Shown: one piece after another, positions 34,658 to 45,016 of the stretch
Layout of the letters: each line of letters starts with the position of its first letter
Numbering within the stretch: position 1 is the stretch's first letter
From: Flavilitoribacter nigricans DSM 23189 = NBRC 102662
GTDB taxonomy: Bacteria > Bacteroidota > Bacteroidia > Chitinophagales > Saprospiraceae
Assembly: GCF_002646595.1 (NCBI RefSeq)
Contig: NZ_PDUD01000047.1
Location: forward strand, 37,213 to 101,212
DNA length: 64,000 bases
Direction: 5' to 3'
The notes under the pieces: model-generated
Database searches by the model: none
What the model was told of the DNA's origin: nothing
Seen by the model: only the letters and a program-made list of their open reading frames with translations
Made by a program: the position numbers and the translations under genes

Positions 34658-37111
34658 ATGCTACGTAATTACCTTCGAGTTGCCCTCAGAAATTTACGCA
34701 AAGACCGCCTGTACGCCGGGATCAACCTTTTCGGACTGTCGATTGGCATCGGGATCGCGATCCTGCTGCTGCTCTACGTTCAGGATGAATGGTCGTTCGA
34801 CCGCTTTCATACCAAAGCCGATCAGATCCACCGGGCGTGGGTAAAGGAACAGGTCGGTAACGAACTCTACTTCAATACCGTTACTCCCTTCATCCTCGGA
34901 GACAAGCTGGAGACAGACTTTCCCGAAGTGGAAGCCGTGGCCCGCTATCTGACCCTGAGTGACCTGGTTAAGAACGGAACGTTAAGCGACGAGGAAACGA
35001 TGCACCTGATGTCCCCGAATTTCTTTGAAGTTTTCGATTTCAAATGGATCCGGGGGAATGCCCGCACCTTCGGTAATGATCTGCGCGAAGTGGTGTTGAC
35101 CCCCGCCATTGCCCGGAAATATTTCGGTACGGCGGATGTAGTCGGACAGAAACTCTCCCTGCGGGTCGGCGGCAGCTGGCAGGAATTTCAGGTCGGCGGG
35201 ATCATCGAAGAAGCGCCCGGCAATTCCGGTATTCGCTACGATATGATCATTCCCTTTGAGAACGTAAAATCCATTATCAACGAGCGGTCCATGCAAAGCT
35301 GGACCAGCGTTTTCCCCGAAACCTATGTACTGTTCCGGGAAGATGTGGTCCGGTCGGATTTTGAACAGAAACTGGCTCCTTACATCGATCAGCAGGTCGC
35401 CAGAATCTACGAAGCCGGTGACTATCAGGTCGGCTTTCAACCCCTAACGGACATTCACCTCAATAACGAATACCCGGTCGGATACGTACCGGTGAGCGAC
35501 GGTCGCTATCCTTATATTCTGTCCGGTATCGCTTTGCTGATTCTGGTACTGGCCGGTATCAATTTTGTCACGCTGGCCCTCGGCCGGTCCGTCAATCGGG
35601 CCCGGGAAGTAGGCGTTCGGAAAGTGAGTGGAGCCCGGCGCTGGCAGCTGATGCTGCAGTTTTGGAGTGAAGCCCTGCTGATCGCGGGGATCTCCACGGT
35701 GGCGGGCGTGATACTGGCGGAGATCCTGCTGCCCCTTTTCAACGGACTGGCGGACAAAGCGCTGGATATTCACTATTCTCCGCTACTGTTGCTGGGTCTG
35801 GTGGGTCTGACCTTTGGGATTGGTATTCTTGCCGGAGTTTATCCCGCGCTGGTTATTTCCAACTACCGTCCGATGCGGGCGATCCGCGGTACGATCAGCA
35901 AGCTCGGTAAAGATAAACACGTTGTGTTGCGCGGACTGGTGGGCTTTCAGTTCATCCTGTCGGTGGTACTCATCATCTGTACCCTGGCGATGCAAAGCCA
36001 GATGCGCTACATTCAAAATAAAAACCTGGGTTTTGACCAGGAACAGACCCTTGTTCTCCCATACAGCGAGGCGCCTTCCAACGAACGGGGCCTGAGTATG
36101 GTCTACGAAGACGGAAAACGACTGGGGGAATTGCTGCGCAACGAACTGGCGGATGAATCACTCATCCGGGGCGTTTCGGTTTCCTCCCACGCTTTCGGAA
36201 CCACCGGCTGGACGCAGGTAGGTTACCAGGAGGAAAGTAGCCAGCAGGTAAAATTCTTTCAATTGCTGAATGTAGACGAGCAGTTTCTGGACCTCAGCGG
36301 TATTGATCTGGCTACCGGTCGGGCCTTCAGCCGGGATATAACCACCGACGCAGAAAATGCGGTGATCATTAACCGGGCCATGGCGGAGAACCTGGGACTG
36401 AGCGATCCGGTCGGACAGGCCATGCCCAAACCCTTTGAGCAGTTCCAGATCATCGGGATGACGGACGATTTCAACTACGGAACCCTCCACAGCCCGGTAG
36501 AGCCACTGGTGATCACCATGAACCAGATCGGCATCCTGCGCCTGGCCGGAGATGTATCCTACAATGATACCCCTACCGCCAAAATGAATGTGCGGATCAA
36601 CGGATCGGAAGTTACCGCCGCGATCAGTACCGTGCAGGAAGCCTGGCAAAAGGTGGCTCCCGACCAGCCTTTCGATTTTTACTTCGTAGATGAGGCTGTT
36701 GGCCGCCAGTATACTTCGGAACGGCGGCTGAGTCGCATCATCAGCACCGGATCGGTGCTGGCGATCCTGATCGCCTGTCTCGGACTGTTCGGTATTGCCA
36801 CCCTCACCGTCGGACAACGCCGGAAGGAGATCGGCATCCGGAAGGTACTCGGAGCTTCCATGTTGAGCATTTTTGTTTTGCTGAATAAGCGCCTGACCAT
36901 CATGGTGGCGGTCGCTTCCCTGCTGGCCGCGCCCATTGCCTACTGGTTGATGGTACAATGGCTGAATGACTTTGAATTCCGCGTCGGACTTTCCCCCGCC
37001 TGGTTCGTACTGGCGGCGCTTATTTCCGTGGGTATTGCCTGGCTGGCGGTGAGTTTTCAGTCCTTACGGGCCGCGCGCGTGAATCCGGTAGACAGTCTAA
37101 AAATTGATTAA
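34658..37111 (+). CDS. Divergent tandem-duplicated MacB/FtsX-type ABC permease (P12)
   Basis: 817 residues from the ATG at 34658 (MLRNYLRVALRNLRKDRL); an upstream in-frame ATG at 34598 adds 20 unrelated residues. Start context CCGCCCGACTATG. The first FtsX domain has INFVTLALGRSVN (P2-like) then RAREVGVRKVSGARRWQLML (~313). The second, RRKEIGIRKVLGAS (~721), diverges straight after: IFVLLNKRLTIMVAVASLLAAP instead of GLLSRDF. The tail ends NPVDSLKID, the only one without Glu-stop or Asn-stop. Periplasmic signature MTDDFNYGTLHSPVEP. Half-to-half junction ILAGVYPALVISNYRP. Frame intact. The membrane-proximal changes sit where the coupling helix meets TM7, so ATPase contact may differ. Confidence 0.91.
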   Translation: MLRNYLRVALRNLRKDRLYAGINLFGLSIGIGIAILLLLYVQDEWSFDRFHTKADQIHRAWVKEQVGNELYFNTVTPFILGDKLETDFPEVEAVARYLTLSDLVKNGTLSDEETMHLMSPNFFEVFDFKWIRGNARTFGNDLREVVLTPAIARKYFGTADVVGQKLSLRVGGSWQEFQVGGIIEEAPGNSGIRYDMIIPFENVKSIINERSMQSWTSVFPETYVLFREDVVRSDFEQKLAPYIDQQVARIYEAGDYQVGFQPLTDIHLNNEYPVGYVPVSDGRYPYILSGIALLILVLAGINFVTLALGRSVNRAREVGVRKVSGARRWQLMLQFWSEALLIAGISTVAGVILAEILLPLFNGLADKALDIHYSPLLLLGLVGLTFGIGILAGVYPALVISNYRPMRAIRGTISKLGKDKHVVLRGLVGFQFILSVVLIICTLAMQSQMRYIQNKNLGFDQEQTLVLPYSEAPSNERGLSMVYEDGKRLGELLRNELADESLIRGVSVSSHAFGTTGWTQVGYQEESSQQVKFFQLLNVDEQFLDLSGIDLATGRAFSRDITTDAENAVIINRAMAENLGLSDPVGQAMPKPFEQFQIIGMTDDFNYGTLHSPVEPLVITMNQIGILRLAGDVSYNDTPTAKMNVRINGSEVTAAISTVQEAWQKVAPDQPFDFYFVDEAVGRQYTSERRLSRIISTGSVLAILIACLGLFGIATLTVGQRRKEIGIRKVLGASMLSIFVLLNKRLTIMVAVASLLAAPIAYWLMVQWLNDFEFRVGLSPAWFVLAALISVGIAWLAVSFQSLRAARVNPVDSLKID

Positions 37112-37182
37112 CCGAACCGGAGTGGTTGCCCGGCGATGATCTTTACCGCACGGCAGCAACTCCGGCTCATAGTATCAGCATT

Positions 37183-39552
37183 ATGTGGAAAAATAACTTG
37201 AAACTGGCGCTCCGGGTTTTGTGGAAAAATAAAACCTATTCGCTGCTCAATATTTTCGGCCTTGCACTGGGTTTTGCCTGCTGTCTGCTGATCGGACTGT
37301 ACGTGCAGAACGAATTGAGTTACGACCGCTATCACGAAAAGCACGAGCGGATCTTTCGTCTGGCCAACCAGGTGACCGGATCTACATACGAGAACGGGAT
37401 AGCGAAGGTAACGGCTCCCTGGGGCGAAGAAGCCGGCCGTACCATTCCGGAGATCAGCTCGGTCTGCCGTTTTGTGATCTTTGGCCGCTCCGTATTTCGC
37501 AAAGGCGAACAGAATACCTACGAAAGCTTTGGGTACTTTGCGGATTCTACGGCGCTCAGCATGTTCACCTGGCCGCTGGTGCAGGGAGATTCCCAAACTG
37601 CACTTACCCAGCCCAACTCCATTGTATTGGATGAAAACCTGGCAAAGAAATACTTTGACGGTCAGGATCCGATAGGTCAACCGATCACGATTGACGGTGA
37701 GGAGTACCAGGTAACCGGAGTGATGGAAGAGGTGCCGGAAAATTCTCATTTCCGACCGCGCTATCTGGTGTCCCTGTCTACTTACAGCCATCCGGACATG
37801 AACGACTGGTCACGCTGGAACCAGTTCTACACCTACGTACAGTTGCGGGAAAATGCCGCGCCCGGGACGGTTGAAACGAAACTTCAGGTAATGTTGGAGC
37901 GGAACCTGGATGCGGAACGTGCCGCGGCTACTCATCCTTTTCTCCAACCGCTGGCCAGTATTCATCTCCACTCCAAACTGCACCGGGAGATCGGCACCAA
38001 CTCGGATATCACCTACGTCTACTTATTCAGCATTATCGCCTTATTCATTTTGGTGATCGCCTGTTTCAATTTTATCAATCTGGCGACGGCCAGAGCGGTA
38101 CACCGGGCTAAGGAAGTAGTGATGCGTAAAGTGACCGGGGCGACCAGGGGTTCGCTTATCCGCCAGTATTTGGGAGAATCCTACTTAGTAGTGAGTCTGT
38201 CCGTACTTCTGGCCCTGCTCCTGGCCACTACCTTTTTACCCTTTCTGAATACTTTCCTGGGAAGCGAATTGACGCTTGACCTGGCTCATAATGGTTTACT
38301 CACCGGAGCTTTGATCACCCTTACGCTACTGGTCGGGCTGTTGTCCGGAGCTTATCCGGCCTTTGTGTTATCGGGATTCCGGCCCGGAAAGATCCTGAAG
38401 GGCAGTGTCTCCCTGGGAGGAGGCAGCGGATTGCTCCGTAAAGGGCTCGTCGTGGCTCAGTTTGCCATCGCCGTTTTTCTCATTATCGGCGCTCTGGTCA
38501 TTAGCAGTCAGTTGGCATATATCAAAAATAAAAACCTCGGGTTCAATAAGGAACAGGTCGTAGTGATCGATTTCCGCGATGAAGAAAGTGTCCGCAAGGC
38601 TGCGACTATTAAATCCGAATTACTGAGCTTACCCGGGGTGCAAACGGTGAGCGTAGCGGCCAATCGTCCCGGAGGCAGTGATTACGGGGTACCCTACGAG
38701 GCAGTCGGCCTGCCCGAGGACCAGCAGCCCGCTATGCGTTGCCTGGTGGTGGATCCGGACTTTTTGGATACCTACCAGATGGAACTGGCCGCCGGACGCA
38801 ATTTCCGGGTGGATATGGCCACCGATTCGGCCGCTTATCTGATCAATGAAACGGCCGCGCGTCAACTGGGATGGGAAGATCCCGTAGGTCAGCAACTGGC
38901 GATGCCGGCAGTCGGACGCGAAGCGGGACCGATCATCGGTGTGGTAAAGGATTTCCATTTTCGTTCTCTGCAGGAACCCATCGCCCCGCTGTACTTTTTT
39001 ATGGAACCTTCCTGGTGTTACGAGCTCTCTTTGCGCCTGGAAGCCAATTATATTGAGAAGACCCTGGCGGAGATCGAACAGAAGTGGGCTGTTTTCGAGC
39101 CGGGCCAACCTTTTACCTACCGCTTTTTTGACGAGTCATTCGATAGCCTGCACGAAGCGGAAAGCCGAACGGCAACCATCATTAAATGGTTTACGGTAAT
39201 CGCGATATTCATTACCGGTCTGGGCCTCTTCGGCCTGTCTACCTATACTGCGGAGCGCCGTACCCGGGAGATCGGGATCCGGAAAGTACTGGGAGCCTCG
39301 GTAGTCAGTCTGGTCGGCATGTTATCCCGGGATTTTCTTCGGCTGGTGATCATCGGATTTATTCTGGCTATTCCACTGGCCTGGATCGTTACGAGGCAGT
39401 GGCTATCCAATTACGCCTACCACATCGATGTGAGCTGGCGGTATTTTGTATTGGCCGGTATCATCGCGGTGCTGATCGCTTTCCTTACCGTGAGCTACCA
39501 AAGCCTGCGGGCGGCTCTGGTAAACCCCGTAGAATCTTTAAAAAATGAATAA
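37183..39552 (+). CDS. Tandem-duplicated MacB/FtsX-type ABC permease (P13)
   Basis: 789 residues from the ATG at 37183 (MWKNNLKLALRVLWKNKT); the in-frame ATG at 37126 is 14 bases after the P12 stop and adds a non-conserved segment. First coupling motif RAKEVVMRKVTGATRGSL (~307), with Val-Met where others have Gly-Val/Ile. The second is RTREIGIRKVLGAS (~693) with GMLSRDF. Half-to-half junction LLSGAYPAFVLSGFRP. Periplasmic signature VVKDFHFRSLQEPIAP. The second-half TM7 has LAWIVTRQWLSNYAYHI. Tail NPVESLKNE. It is among the shortest paralogues, mainly through a compact second periplasmic domain. Confidence 0.92.
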   Translation: MWKNNLKLALRVLWKNKTYSLLNIFGLALGFACCLLIGLYVQNELSYDRYHEKHERIFRLANQVTGSTYENGIAKVTAPWGEEAGRTIPEISSVCRFVIFGRSVFRKGEQNTYESFGYFADSTALSMFTWPLVQGDSQTALTQPNSIVLDENLAKKYFDGQDPIGQPITIDGEEYQVTGVMEEVPENSHFRPRYLVSLSTYSHPDMNDWSRWNQFYTYVQLRENAAPGTVETKLQVMLERNLDAERAAATHPFLQPLASIHLHSKLHREIGTNSDITYVYLFSIIALFILVIACFNFINLATARAVHRAKEVVMRKVTGATRGSLIRQYLGESYLVVSLSVLLALLLATTFLPFLNTFLGSELTLDLAHNGLLTGALITLTLLVGLLSGAYPAFVLSGFRPGKILKGSVSLGGGSGLLRKGLVVAQFAIAVFLIIGALVISSQLAYIKNKNLGFNKEQVVVIDFRDEESVRKAATIKSELLSLPGVQTVSVAANRPGGSDYGVPYEAVGLPEDQQPAMRCLVVDPDFLDTYQMELAAGRNFRVDMATDSAAYLINETAARQLGWEDPVGQQLAMPAVGREAGPIIGVVKDFHFRSLQEPIAPLYFFMEPSWCYELSLRLEANYIEKTLAEIEQKWAVFEPGQPFTYRFFDESFDSLHEAESRTATIIKWFTVIAIFITGLGLFGLSTYTAERRTREIGIRKVLGASVVSLVGMLSRDFLRLVIIGFILAIPLAWIVTRQWLSNYAYHIDVSWRYFVLAGIIAVLIAFLTVSYQSLRAALVNPVESLKNE

Positions 39553-39623
39553 ATTTTGGTGAGTTGAGTATTCGCTAAAGGAAGCGTATTTTCATTTCAT
39601 CGTTTCATCAGATCATTTATAGG

Positions 39624-42068
39624 ATGTTTAGAAAAAATCTCTTACTCGCTTTCCGCCATCTCAGACGGAACAAACTCTACGCTTTCATCAATGTGATCGG
39701 GCTGGCGATCGGTATTGCCGCCTGTCTGGTGATCACTTCGATCGTTCATTTCGAAATGAGCTTTGATGAATTTCGGCAAAACCGCGATCAGATCTACCGG
39801 GTGTACACCTCTTTCTCCGGTGTTTTTGACGGAACGAATCGGGGAGTGGCCACGGCGGTTAGCCCCTGGATCAAAGAAAACGTCAGCGGGGTGGCTTATA
39901 CCAGTCCGTTCTTTACCACAGCATCGTCGGTAAGTCCGCTGAATGAGCAGGGCGTGCGCCTGGATGAGAGCCGGCAAAATGACCTGGCCGTCGTTACACC
40001 CGATTATTTTTCGGTGTTCTCCGATTACCAATGGTTGAGCGGTGAACCGGAAACGGCACTGAGCCAACCCAACCAGGTGGTGCTCAGTGATGAAAAAGCC
40101 TTTCAGTACTTCGGCGTGACCAATCCGCTGGATGCCGTTGGGCGGGAACTGATCTACGGGGATTCGACCGTGATGACCGTGAGCGGCATCTTCGAAGCGC
40201 CTCCTAAGAATACGGACCTGGTATTCCAGGATTTCATTTCTTTTGCCACGGTAGAAAACGGTGGTTGGGAAAGAAATTATCAATTAAACGATCTGAACAG
40301 TACCAATAGCTCTTCCCAGTTGTTTATCCGCCTCTTGCCCGGAAAGCAGCCGGAAGATATCAAGGCGCAATTTGCCAGTCTGGAAGAGCAGTATGCACAG
40401 GAAAATGACGATCACGGCTTTTTTGCGCATTATCAGTTACAGCCGTTTTCGGAGATCCACTTCAACAGCGAGCTGGGTATTTTTGATAATAGTCGCAGTC
40501 CGGCCCACCGCTCTACGCTCTACGTATTGATCGGGGTGGCGATCCTGCTGCTGATCGTCGCGGCGATCAACTTCGTCAATCTGGAGACGGCCCAGTCCAT
40601 CCGGCGGGCCCGGGAAGTAGGGGTGCGTAAGGTGCTCGGCGGTAGCAAAGAAAACCTGATGGGCCAGTTCCTGGGGCAGACCTTTTTACTGACGTCCATT
40701 TCCATGGTGGTAGCGCTGGGTCTGACCAAACTATCACTCTGGTTCTTCTCCGACTTCATCCCGTCGGATCTGACTTTTGAGATCGGTGATCCGTCCACGC
40801 TGCTATTCATCGCCGGTACCACCTTAACGGTGGCGCTACTGGCGGGGATCTACCCGGCCTTCGTGCTGTCTTCTTTCCGCCCGGCTCTGGCCCTCAAGGA
40901 CCGGATCGGTTCCATGGGTAAAGGCGGCGGATCCCATAACCTGCGCCGGGGCCTGGTCGTTTTTCAGTTCATTATCGCCCAGGTACTGATCTTTGGCACC
41001 CTGGCGGTGGGCCAGCAGATCCGGTTTATGCTCAACAAGGATATGGGCTTTGATAAGGATGCTATCGTTTATTTCTACATGCCGTGGCGGGATACGCTGT
41101 ACAAAGATGCCCTGGTGGCCGAACTGGAACGCTGGCCGGAGATCCTGACGCTGAGCCGGCACGAGGCTCCGCCGGCGGAAAATGGCTATTCCTCCAACGT
41201 GATGAACTACAAAGATGGGGGAGAAGAAAAATCCCTGAATGTATTTCGCAAATTTGGCGATACATCTTACATCCATCTCTACGGTATCGAACTGATGGCG
41301 GGACGCAATCTGCTGCCGAGCGATACGGTAAAGGAAATGCTTATCAATGAGACCTTTGCCCGGCAGATGGGTTACCAGCAACCGGCGGATGCCATCGGCA
41401 AACTGCTCAGTTACAATAAAAAACAGGTCCCGGTAGTGGGGATCGTATCCGATTTCCATACGCGTTCCCTGCACGAACCCATTGTGCCGGTAGCGATTGC
41501 CAATCGAAGACCCTCGTTCGGGGCGGTCGGCATCAAGCTGCCTACAGCCGGCGGGGATGCCGATCAGTTGGAAGGATTCATCAGCCGCCTGGAAAGCAAA
41601 TGGAAGGAATTTTATCCGGATGAGAATTTTAACTATCATTTCCTGGATGAGTCTATTGCTAATTTTTACGAAGCTGAGCAACGGACGGCTAAACTGGTCC
41701 GGACGGCTACGCTGGTGGCGATCCTCATTTCCTGTCTGGGGCTCTTCGGCCTGGTTTCCTTTGCGGCCAACCAGCGTACCAAGGAGATCGGGGTCCGAAA
41801 AGTACTGGGGGCGACGGTCAGCAATATAGTCGGATTACTTTCCCGGGAGTTCCTGATACTGGTGGCGTTTGCGTTTGCCATCGCCATACCCTTTGCCTGG
41901 TGGGCCACCACCAAATGGCTCACCGAATTTACCTTCCGGATCGAGCTCAGCTGGTGGTTGTTTGCTCTCTGCGGGGGGCTGGCCTTGCTGATCGCCTTCC
42001 TGACGATGAGTATCCAGGCCATCCGGGCCGCGCTGAACAATCCCGTGGAATCACTGCGGAGCGAATAA
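39624..42068 (+). CDS. Tandem-duplicated MacB/FtsX-type ABC permease (P14)
   Basis: 814 residues starting MFRKNLLLAFRHLRRNKL. First FtsX domain INFVNLETAQSIR then RAREVGVRKVLGGSKENL (~327) and QFLGQT in place of QFLxES. Second coupling motif RTKEIGVRKVLGAT (~718) with GLLSREF. The half-to-half junction is LLAGIYPAFVLSSFRP, followed by a Gly-rich linker (MGKGGGSHN) before TM5. Periplasmic signature IVSDFHTRSLHEPIVP. The first periplasmic domain begins with a Ser/Thr-rich stretch (TSFSGVFDGTNRGVATAV). Tail NPVESLRSE. No upstream start choice is needed, because stops precede the ATG closely. Confidence 0.92.
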   Translation: MFRKNLLLAFRHLRRNKLYAFINVIGLAIGIAACLVITSIVHFEMSFDEFRQNRDQIYRVYTSFSGVFDGTNRGVATAVSPWIKENVSGVAYTSPFFTTASSVSPLNEQGVRLDESRQNDLAVVTPDYFSVFSDYQWLSGEPETALSQPNQVVLSDEKAFQYFGVTNPLDAVGRELIYGDSTVMTVSGIFEAPPKNTDLVFQDFISFATVENGGWERNYQLNDLNSTNSSSQLFIRLLPGKQPEDIKAQFASLEEQYAQENDDHGFFAHYQLQPFSEIHFNSELGIFDNSRSPAHRSTLYVLIGVAILLLIVAAINFVNLETAQSIRRAREVGVRKVLGGSKENLMGQFLGQTFLLTSISMVVALGLTKLSLWFFSDFIPSDLTFEIGDPSTLLFIAGTTLTVALLAGIYPAFVLSSFRPALALKDRIGSMGKGGGSHNLRRGLVVFQFIIAQVLIFGTLAVGQQIRFMLNKDMGFDKDAIVYFYMPWRDTLYKDALVAELERWPEILTLSRHEAPPAENGYSSNVMNYKDGGEEKSLNVFRKFGDTSYIHLYGIELMAGRNLLPSDTVKEMLINETFARQMGYQQPADAIGKLLSYNKKQVPVVGIVSDFHTRSLHEPIVPVAIANRRPSFGAVGIKLPTAGGDADQLEGFISRLESKWKEFYPDENFNYHFLDESIANFYEAEQRTAKLVRTATLVAILISCLGLFGLVSFAANQRTKEIGVRKVLGATVSNIVGLLSREFLILVAFAFAIAIPFAWWATTKWLTEFTFRIELSWWLFALCGGLALLIAFLTMSIQAIRAALNNPVESLRSE

Positions 42069-42160
42069 AAATGATGTCGCCGGGTTTTTGCAGTACGGAA
42101 CTTTTGACTGCATAATCCGGTCGGATCAGTTAATCAGAAAACACAGAACTTAAAGATCAA

Positions 42161-44602
42161 ATGTTGAAAATCACCTGGCGTAGTTTACTGAAGAATAAAT
42201 TAACTTTTGGCCTCAACCTATTGGGATTAGCGGTAGGCATGGCGGCATTTCTGACCATAGCGCAGTATATGAAATTCGAACTGAGCTATGATCAATTTTA
42301 CGGGGATGCCGACCGGGTTTTCCGGGTCAATACCTTCTGGTCCATCGATGGGGAGGAGGAGCGCTACGCAACGGCTCCGCCGCCGCTGGCGGAAGTCATC
42401 CGGGAGGAAATCCCGGAAGCCGAGGCGGTCTGCCGGGTGTTTTACTGGTCGGATTTTACCATGCGGCCGGAAAATGATTTCGAAAATGCCTACCGGGAAA
42501 CTGAAGTGTACGCGGTAGATGAGAGTTTCTTCGAAGTATTTGATTTTGGCCTCATCGAGGGCGATCCTAAAACGGTACTGAGCGAGCCGACCTCCGTGGT
42601 CTTGCCGCGAAGCGCAGCGATTAAATATTTTGGAAAAGAAGCTGTGGAACGGGGTAATATCGTCGGCCGCCGCATTATGGGCGGTAAGGATGCCGGAACG
42701 CCCTGGACGATTACCGGCCTGATGGAAGATCAGCCGGCTAATTCCCATCTGCAATTCGAGTTCCTCGTTTCGGCCAATTCGTATCCGGATGACCTGTACC
42801 GCAATCAGATCTGGAGCTGGAACGTCATGCATACCTACCTGCGGGTATCCGAAAAAGCCGTCGCCGAAGCGGGTTGGAAAGCACAATTGGAGGAACTACT
42901 GGATCAGATCGTAGATAAGTACGCACTGCCTTTTATGGACCAGGGCGTAGCGGAATTCCGCAATTCGGGAAATCGGATGGAATACCTGCTACAACCGCTG
43001 ACGGACATTCATCTGACCTCCAACTATCTGCGGGAGATGCGCCCGAACGGCAACATGACCTACGTAAAGGTATTCGGCCTCATTGCCCTGCTGACCATCT
43101 TTATCGCCGGGATTAATTTTGTGAACCTGGCCACCGCTCAGGCCAGCCGGCGGGCCCGGGAAGTAGGCGTTAAAAAGGTGATGGGTGCTTCGCGCCCACT
43201 GTTGATCCGTCAATTCCTGGCCGAATCCATGGTGGTGAGCGGTCTGGCGGCCGGACTGGCCCTGATCTTCACGAAAGGCCTGACCCGATTGACCGGTAAT
43301 TTGCTCGACGTCAGCTTCCTGGAATCCGCCGACTGGAGCTCCATGGGGCTGATCGCCGCCGGCTTATGGCTGGTGGTCGGTTTTCTGTCGGGGATCTATC
43401 CGGCGTTTTATCTTTCCTGGTTCCGCCCGGCTGAGGTACTGAAGGGCCAACACCGTTCCGGCTGGTCGGATACGGCGATCCGTAATGGGCTGGTCGTGTT
43501 TCAGTTTGTGTTATCCATCGGCCTGATCACGGCCTCGCTGGTGATCAAAAAACAGGTGGATCTATTTCAGGACAAACAACTGGGCTTTACTAAAGAACAG
43601 GTGGTCGTGATCGAAAATGATCGGGAAATCGAAGAACGCGGACCGGCGTTCAAAGAAGAACTCCGCCGGCATCCGGATATTATTCAGGCCAGCTTTTCCA
43701 ACGGTATTCCCGGATTGAATACTTACCAGCGGCGGGATTTCAAAAAAGAAGGAGACGAGGTTTCCTGGGGTGTCGACTGGTATCAGATCGATGAGGACCA
43801 TCTGGAAACGCTGGAAATAGAATTGCAGGCCGGCCGCAACTTCCGGGCGGGGACCTCAGCGGACTCAACCGGCCTGATCCTGAACGAAGCGGCGGTTGCC
43901 TATCTGGGACTGGACAAACCGATCGGAAAGTACCTGATCAAAAATGAAGGAACCGAAGACGAAGAACGACTGGAGATCATTGGGGTGGTCCGGGATTTCA
44001 ATCTGGAATCTCTGCACCATAAAGTAAAACCACTGGCTATTCAGTACTTCCAGGGATTTGTTTTTAAGGATTATATCACCGTACGACTGGCGGCCGGTAA
44101 TCCCCGGGCTGCTATCGACCATATTGAAAAGAGCTGGCAGGCTTTCGAACCGGGAGTACCGCTACGGTACGGATTCCTGGATGTGCGGTACGATCAACTT
44201 TACAAAGGGGAGACCCGGCTGGCCAATGTATTTGCCCTCTTTACCGGTCTAGCCATTTTTATCGCCTGTCTGGGACTGTTCGGTCTGATCACCTTCGTGG
44301 TTGCCCGGCGCACCAAAGAGATTGGTATCCGCAAGATCCTCGGGGCCTCTACCCAGAGTATTCTGCAACTGCTGTCCCGGGATTTTCTGCTGCTGGTCGG
44401 CATTGCGTTTCTGATCGCCGCGCCTCTCAGTTGGTGGGCGATGCAACGCTGGCTGGAGAATTTCGCCTACCGTATTGAGCTGCACTGGTGGATGCCTTTG
44501 CTGGCCGGTCTGGCAGCGTCCCTGATCGCGGTGATCACGATCTCTCTCCGCTCGTGGTCCGCAGCCCGGGCCAATCCGGTGGATGGTTTGCGTGATGAGT
44601 AA
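42161..44602 (+). CDS. Tandem-duplicated MacB/FtsX-type ABC permease (P15)
   Basis: 813 residues starting MLKITWRSLLKNKLTFGL; the start is four residues shorter than the family pattern and lacks the N-x-x-K element. First coupling motif RAREVGVKKVMGASRPLL (~331; Lys for Arg). Second, RTKEIGIRKILGAS (~717; Ile for Val), with QLLSRDF. Half-to-half junction FLSGIYPAFYLSWFRP. Periplasmic signature VVRDFNLESLHHKVKP. Near the end ISLRSWSAAR replaces VSxQSxxAA, as in P11. Tail NPVDGLRDE. It is the last gene of the second array; a 15-bp perfect hairpin 35 bases downstream marks its end. Confidence 0.92.
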   Translation: MLKITWRSLLKNKLTFGLNLLGLAVGMAAFLTIAQYMKFELSYDQFYGDADRVFRVNTFWSIDGEEERYATAPPPLAEVIREEIPEAEAVCRVFYWSDFTMRPENDFENAYRETEVYAVDESFFEVFDFGLIEGDPKTVLSEPTSVVLPRSAAIKYFGKEAVERGNIVGRRIMGGKDAGTPWTITGLMEDQPANSHLQFEFLVSANSYPDDLYRNQIWSWNVMHTYLRVSEKAVAEAGWKAQLEELLDQIVDKYALPFMDQGVAEFRNSGNRMEYLLQPLTDIHLTSNYLREMRPNGNMTYVKVFGLIALLTIFIAGINFVNLATAQASRRAREVGVKKVMGASRPLLIRQFLAESMVVSGLAAGLALIFTKGLTRLTGNLLDVSFLESADWSSMGLIAAGLWLVVGFLSGIYPAFYLSWFRPAEVLKGQHRSGWSDTAIRNGLVVFQFVLSIGLITASLVIKKQVDLFQDKQLGFTKEQVVVIENDREIEERGPAFKEELRRHPDIIQASFSNGIPGLNTYQRRDFKKEGDEVSWGVDWYQIDEDHLETLEIELQAGRNFRAGTSADSTGLILNEAAVAYLGLDKPIGKYLIKNEGTEDEERLEIIGVVRDFNLESLHHKVKPLAIQYFQGFVFKDYITVRLAAGNPRAAIDHIEKSWQAFEPGVPLRYGFLDVRYDQLYKGETRLANVFALFTGLAIFIACLGLFGLITFVVARRTKEIGIRKILGASTQSILQLLSRDFLLLVGIAFLIAAPLSWWAMQRWLENFAYRIELHWWMPLLAGLAASLIAVITISLRSWSAARANPVDGLRDE

Positions 44603-44637
44603 TGCCGACTTCCAGTGGCAGAAACCCCTAACGTATG

Positions 44638-44677
44638 CCCACTTCCAGTCGGTAGAATTGCTCCGACTGGAAGTGGG
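44638..44677. terminator. Perfect 15-bp hairpin after the second permease array
   Basis: CCCACTTCCAGTCGG (44638-44652) and CCGACTGGAAGTGGG (44663-44677) pair without mismatch around a 10-base loop. There is no strong T-run. A direct partial copy, CCGACTTCCAGTGG, lies at 44605 right behind the P15 stop. Read as a transcript end or 3' stabiliser. Confidence 0.55.
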
Positions 44678-44884
44678 AGCTACTTTCATTCGTTAATTCC
44701 CTATCATTTTACAACTATTTCTACTACATTGCGTTGGAAACTATATAGAAATCTTGATAGTAAAATTAGCCTAGCCAATATCTGCGAAATTTTATACGAT
44801 CACTACTGACAGAACTAAATCTTGCCTGCTAAAGGTCATTAGGAACATTTAAATCAAATAATTAGACTGGTTCATCCTCCGATT

Positions 44885-44932
44885 GGATCCTATCCTCAAT
44901 TCCTGAGCTGGAAATTGGGTGATCCTTTTTTT
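44885..44932 (+). terminator. Imperfect hairpin with T-run upstream of the outer-membrane protein gene
   Basis: GGATCC...TCAATT (from 44885) pairs with AAATTGGGTGATCC (44912-44925) with a bulge, followed by seven T. It could stop read-through from P15 or be a leader attenuator. Confidence 0.4.
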
Positions 44933-45016
44933 GCCTGAGTTGTTGTGATACAGCAAACGGAAGCCTTTTTCACAAAACGAAATAATTACCAACTAATAAA
45001 ATTTTTAAGCGTAGTA

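Larger units (their letters stand above)
44603..45016. other. Intergenic region between P15 and the outer-membrane protein gene
   Basis: 414 bases without a supportable gene. It holds the perfect hairpin at 44638-44677 and a second hairpin-plus-T-run at 44885-44932. The AT-rich middle gives no recognisable gene or RNA. Confidence 0.5.

Noticed and set aside
1635..44602. Fused ATPase domains as in MacB
   Set aside because: None of the permeases contains Walker A, signature or Walker B motifs; each begins directly with TM1 after ~20 residues.
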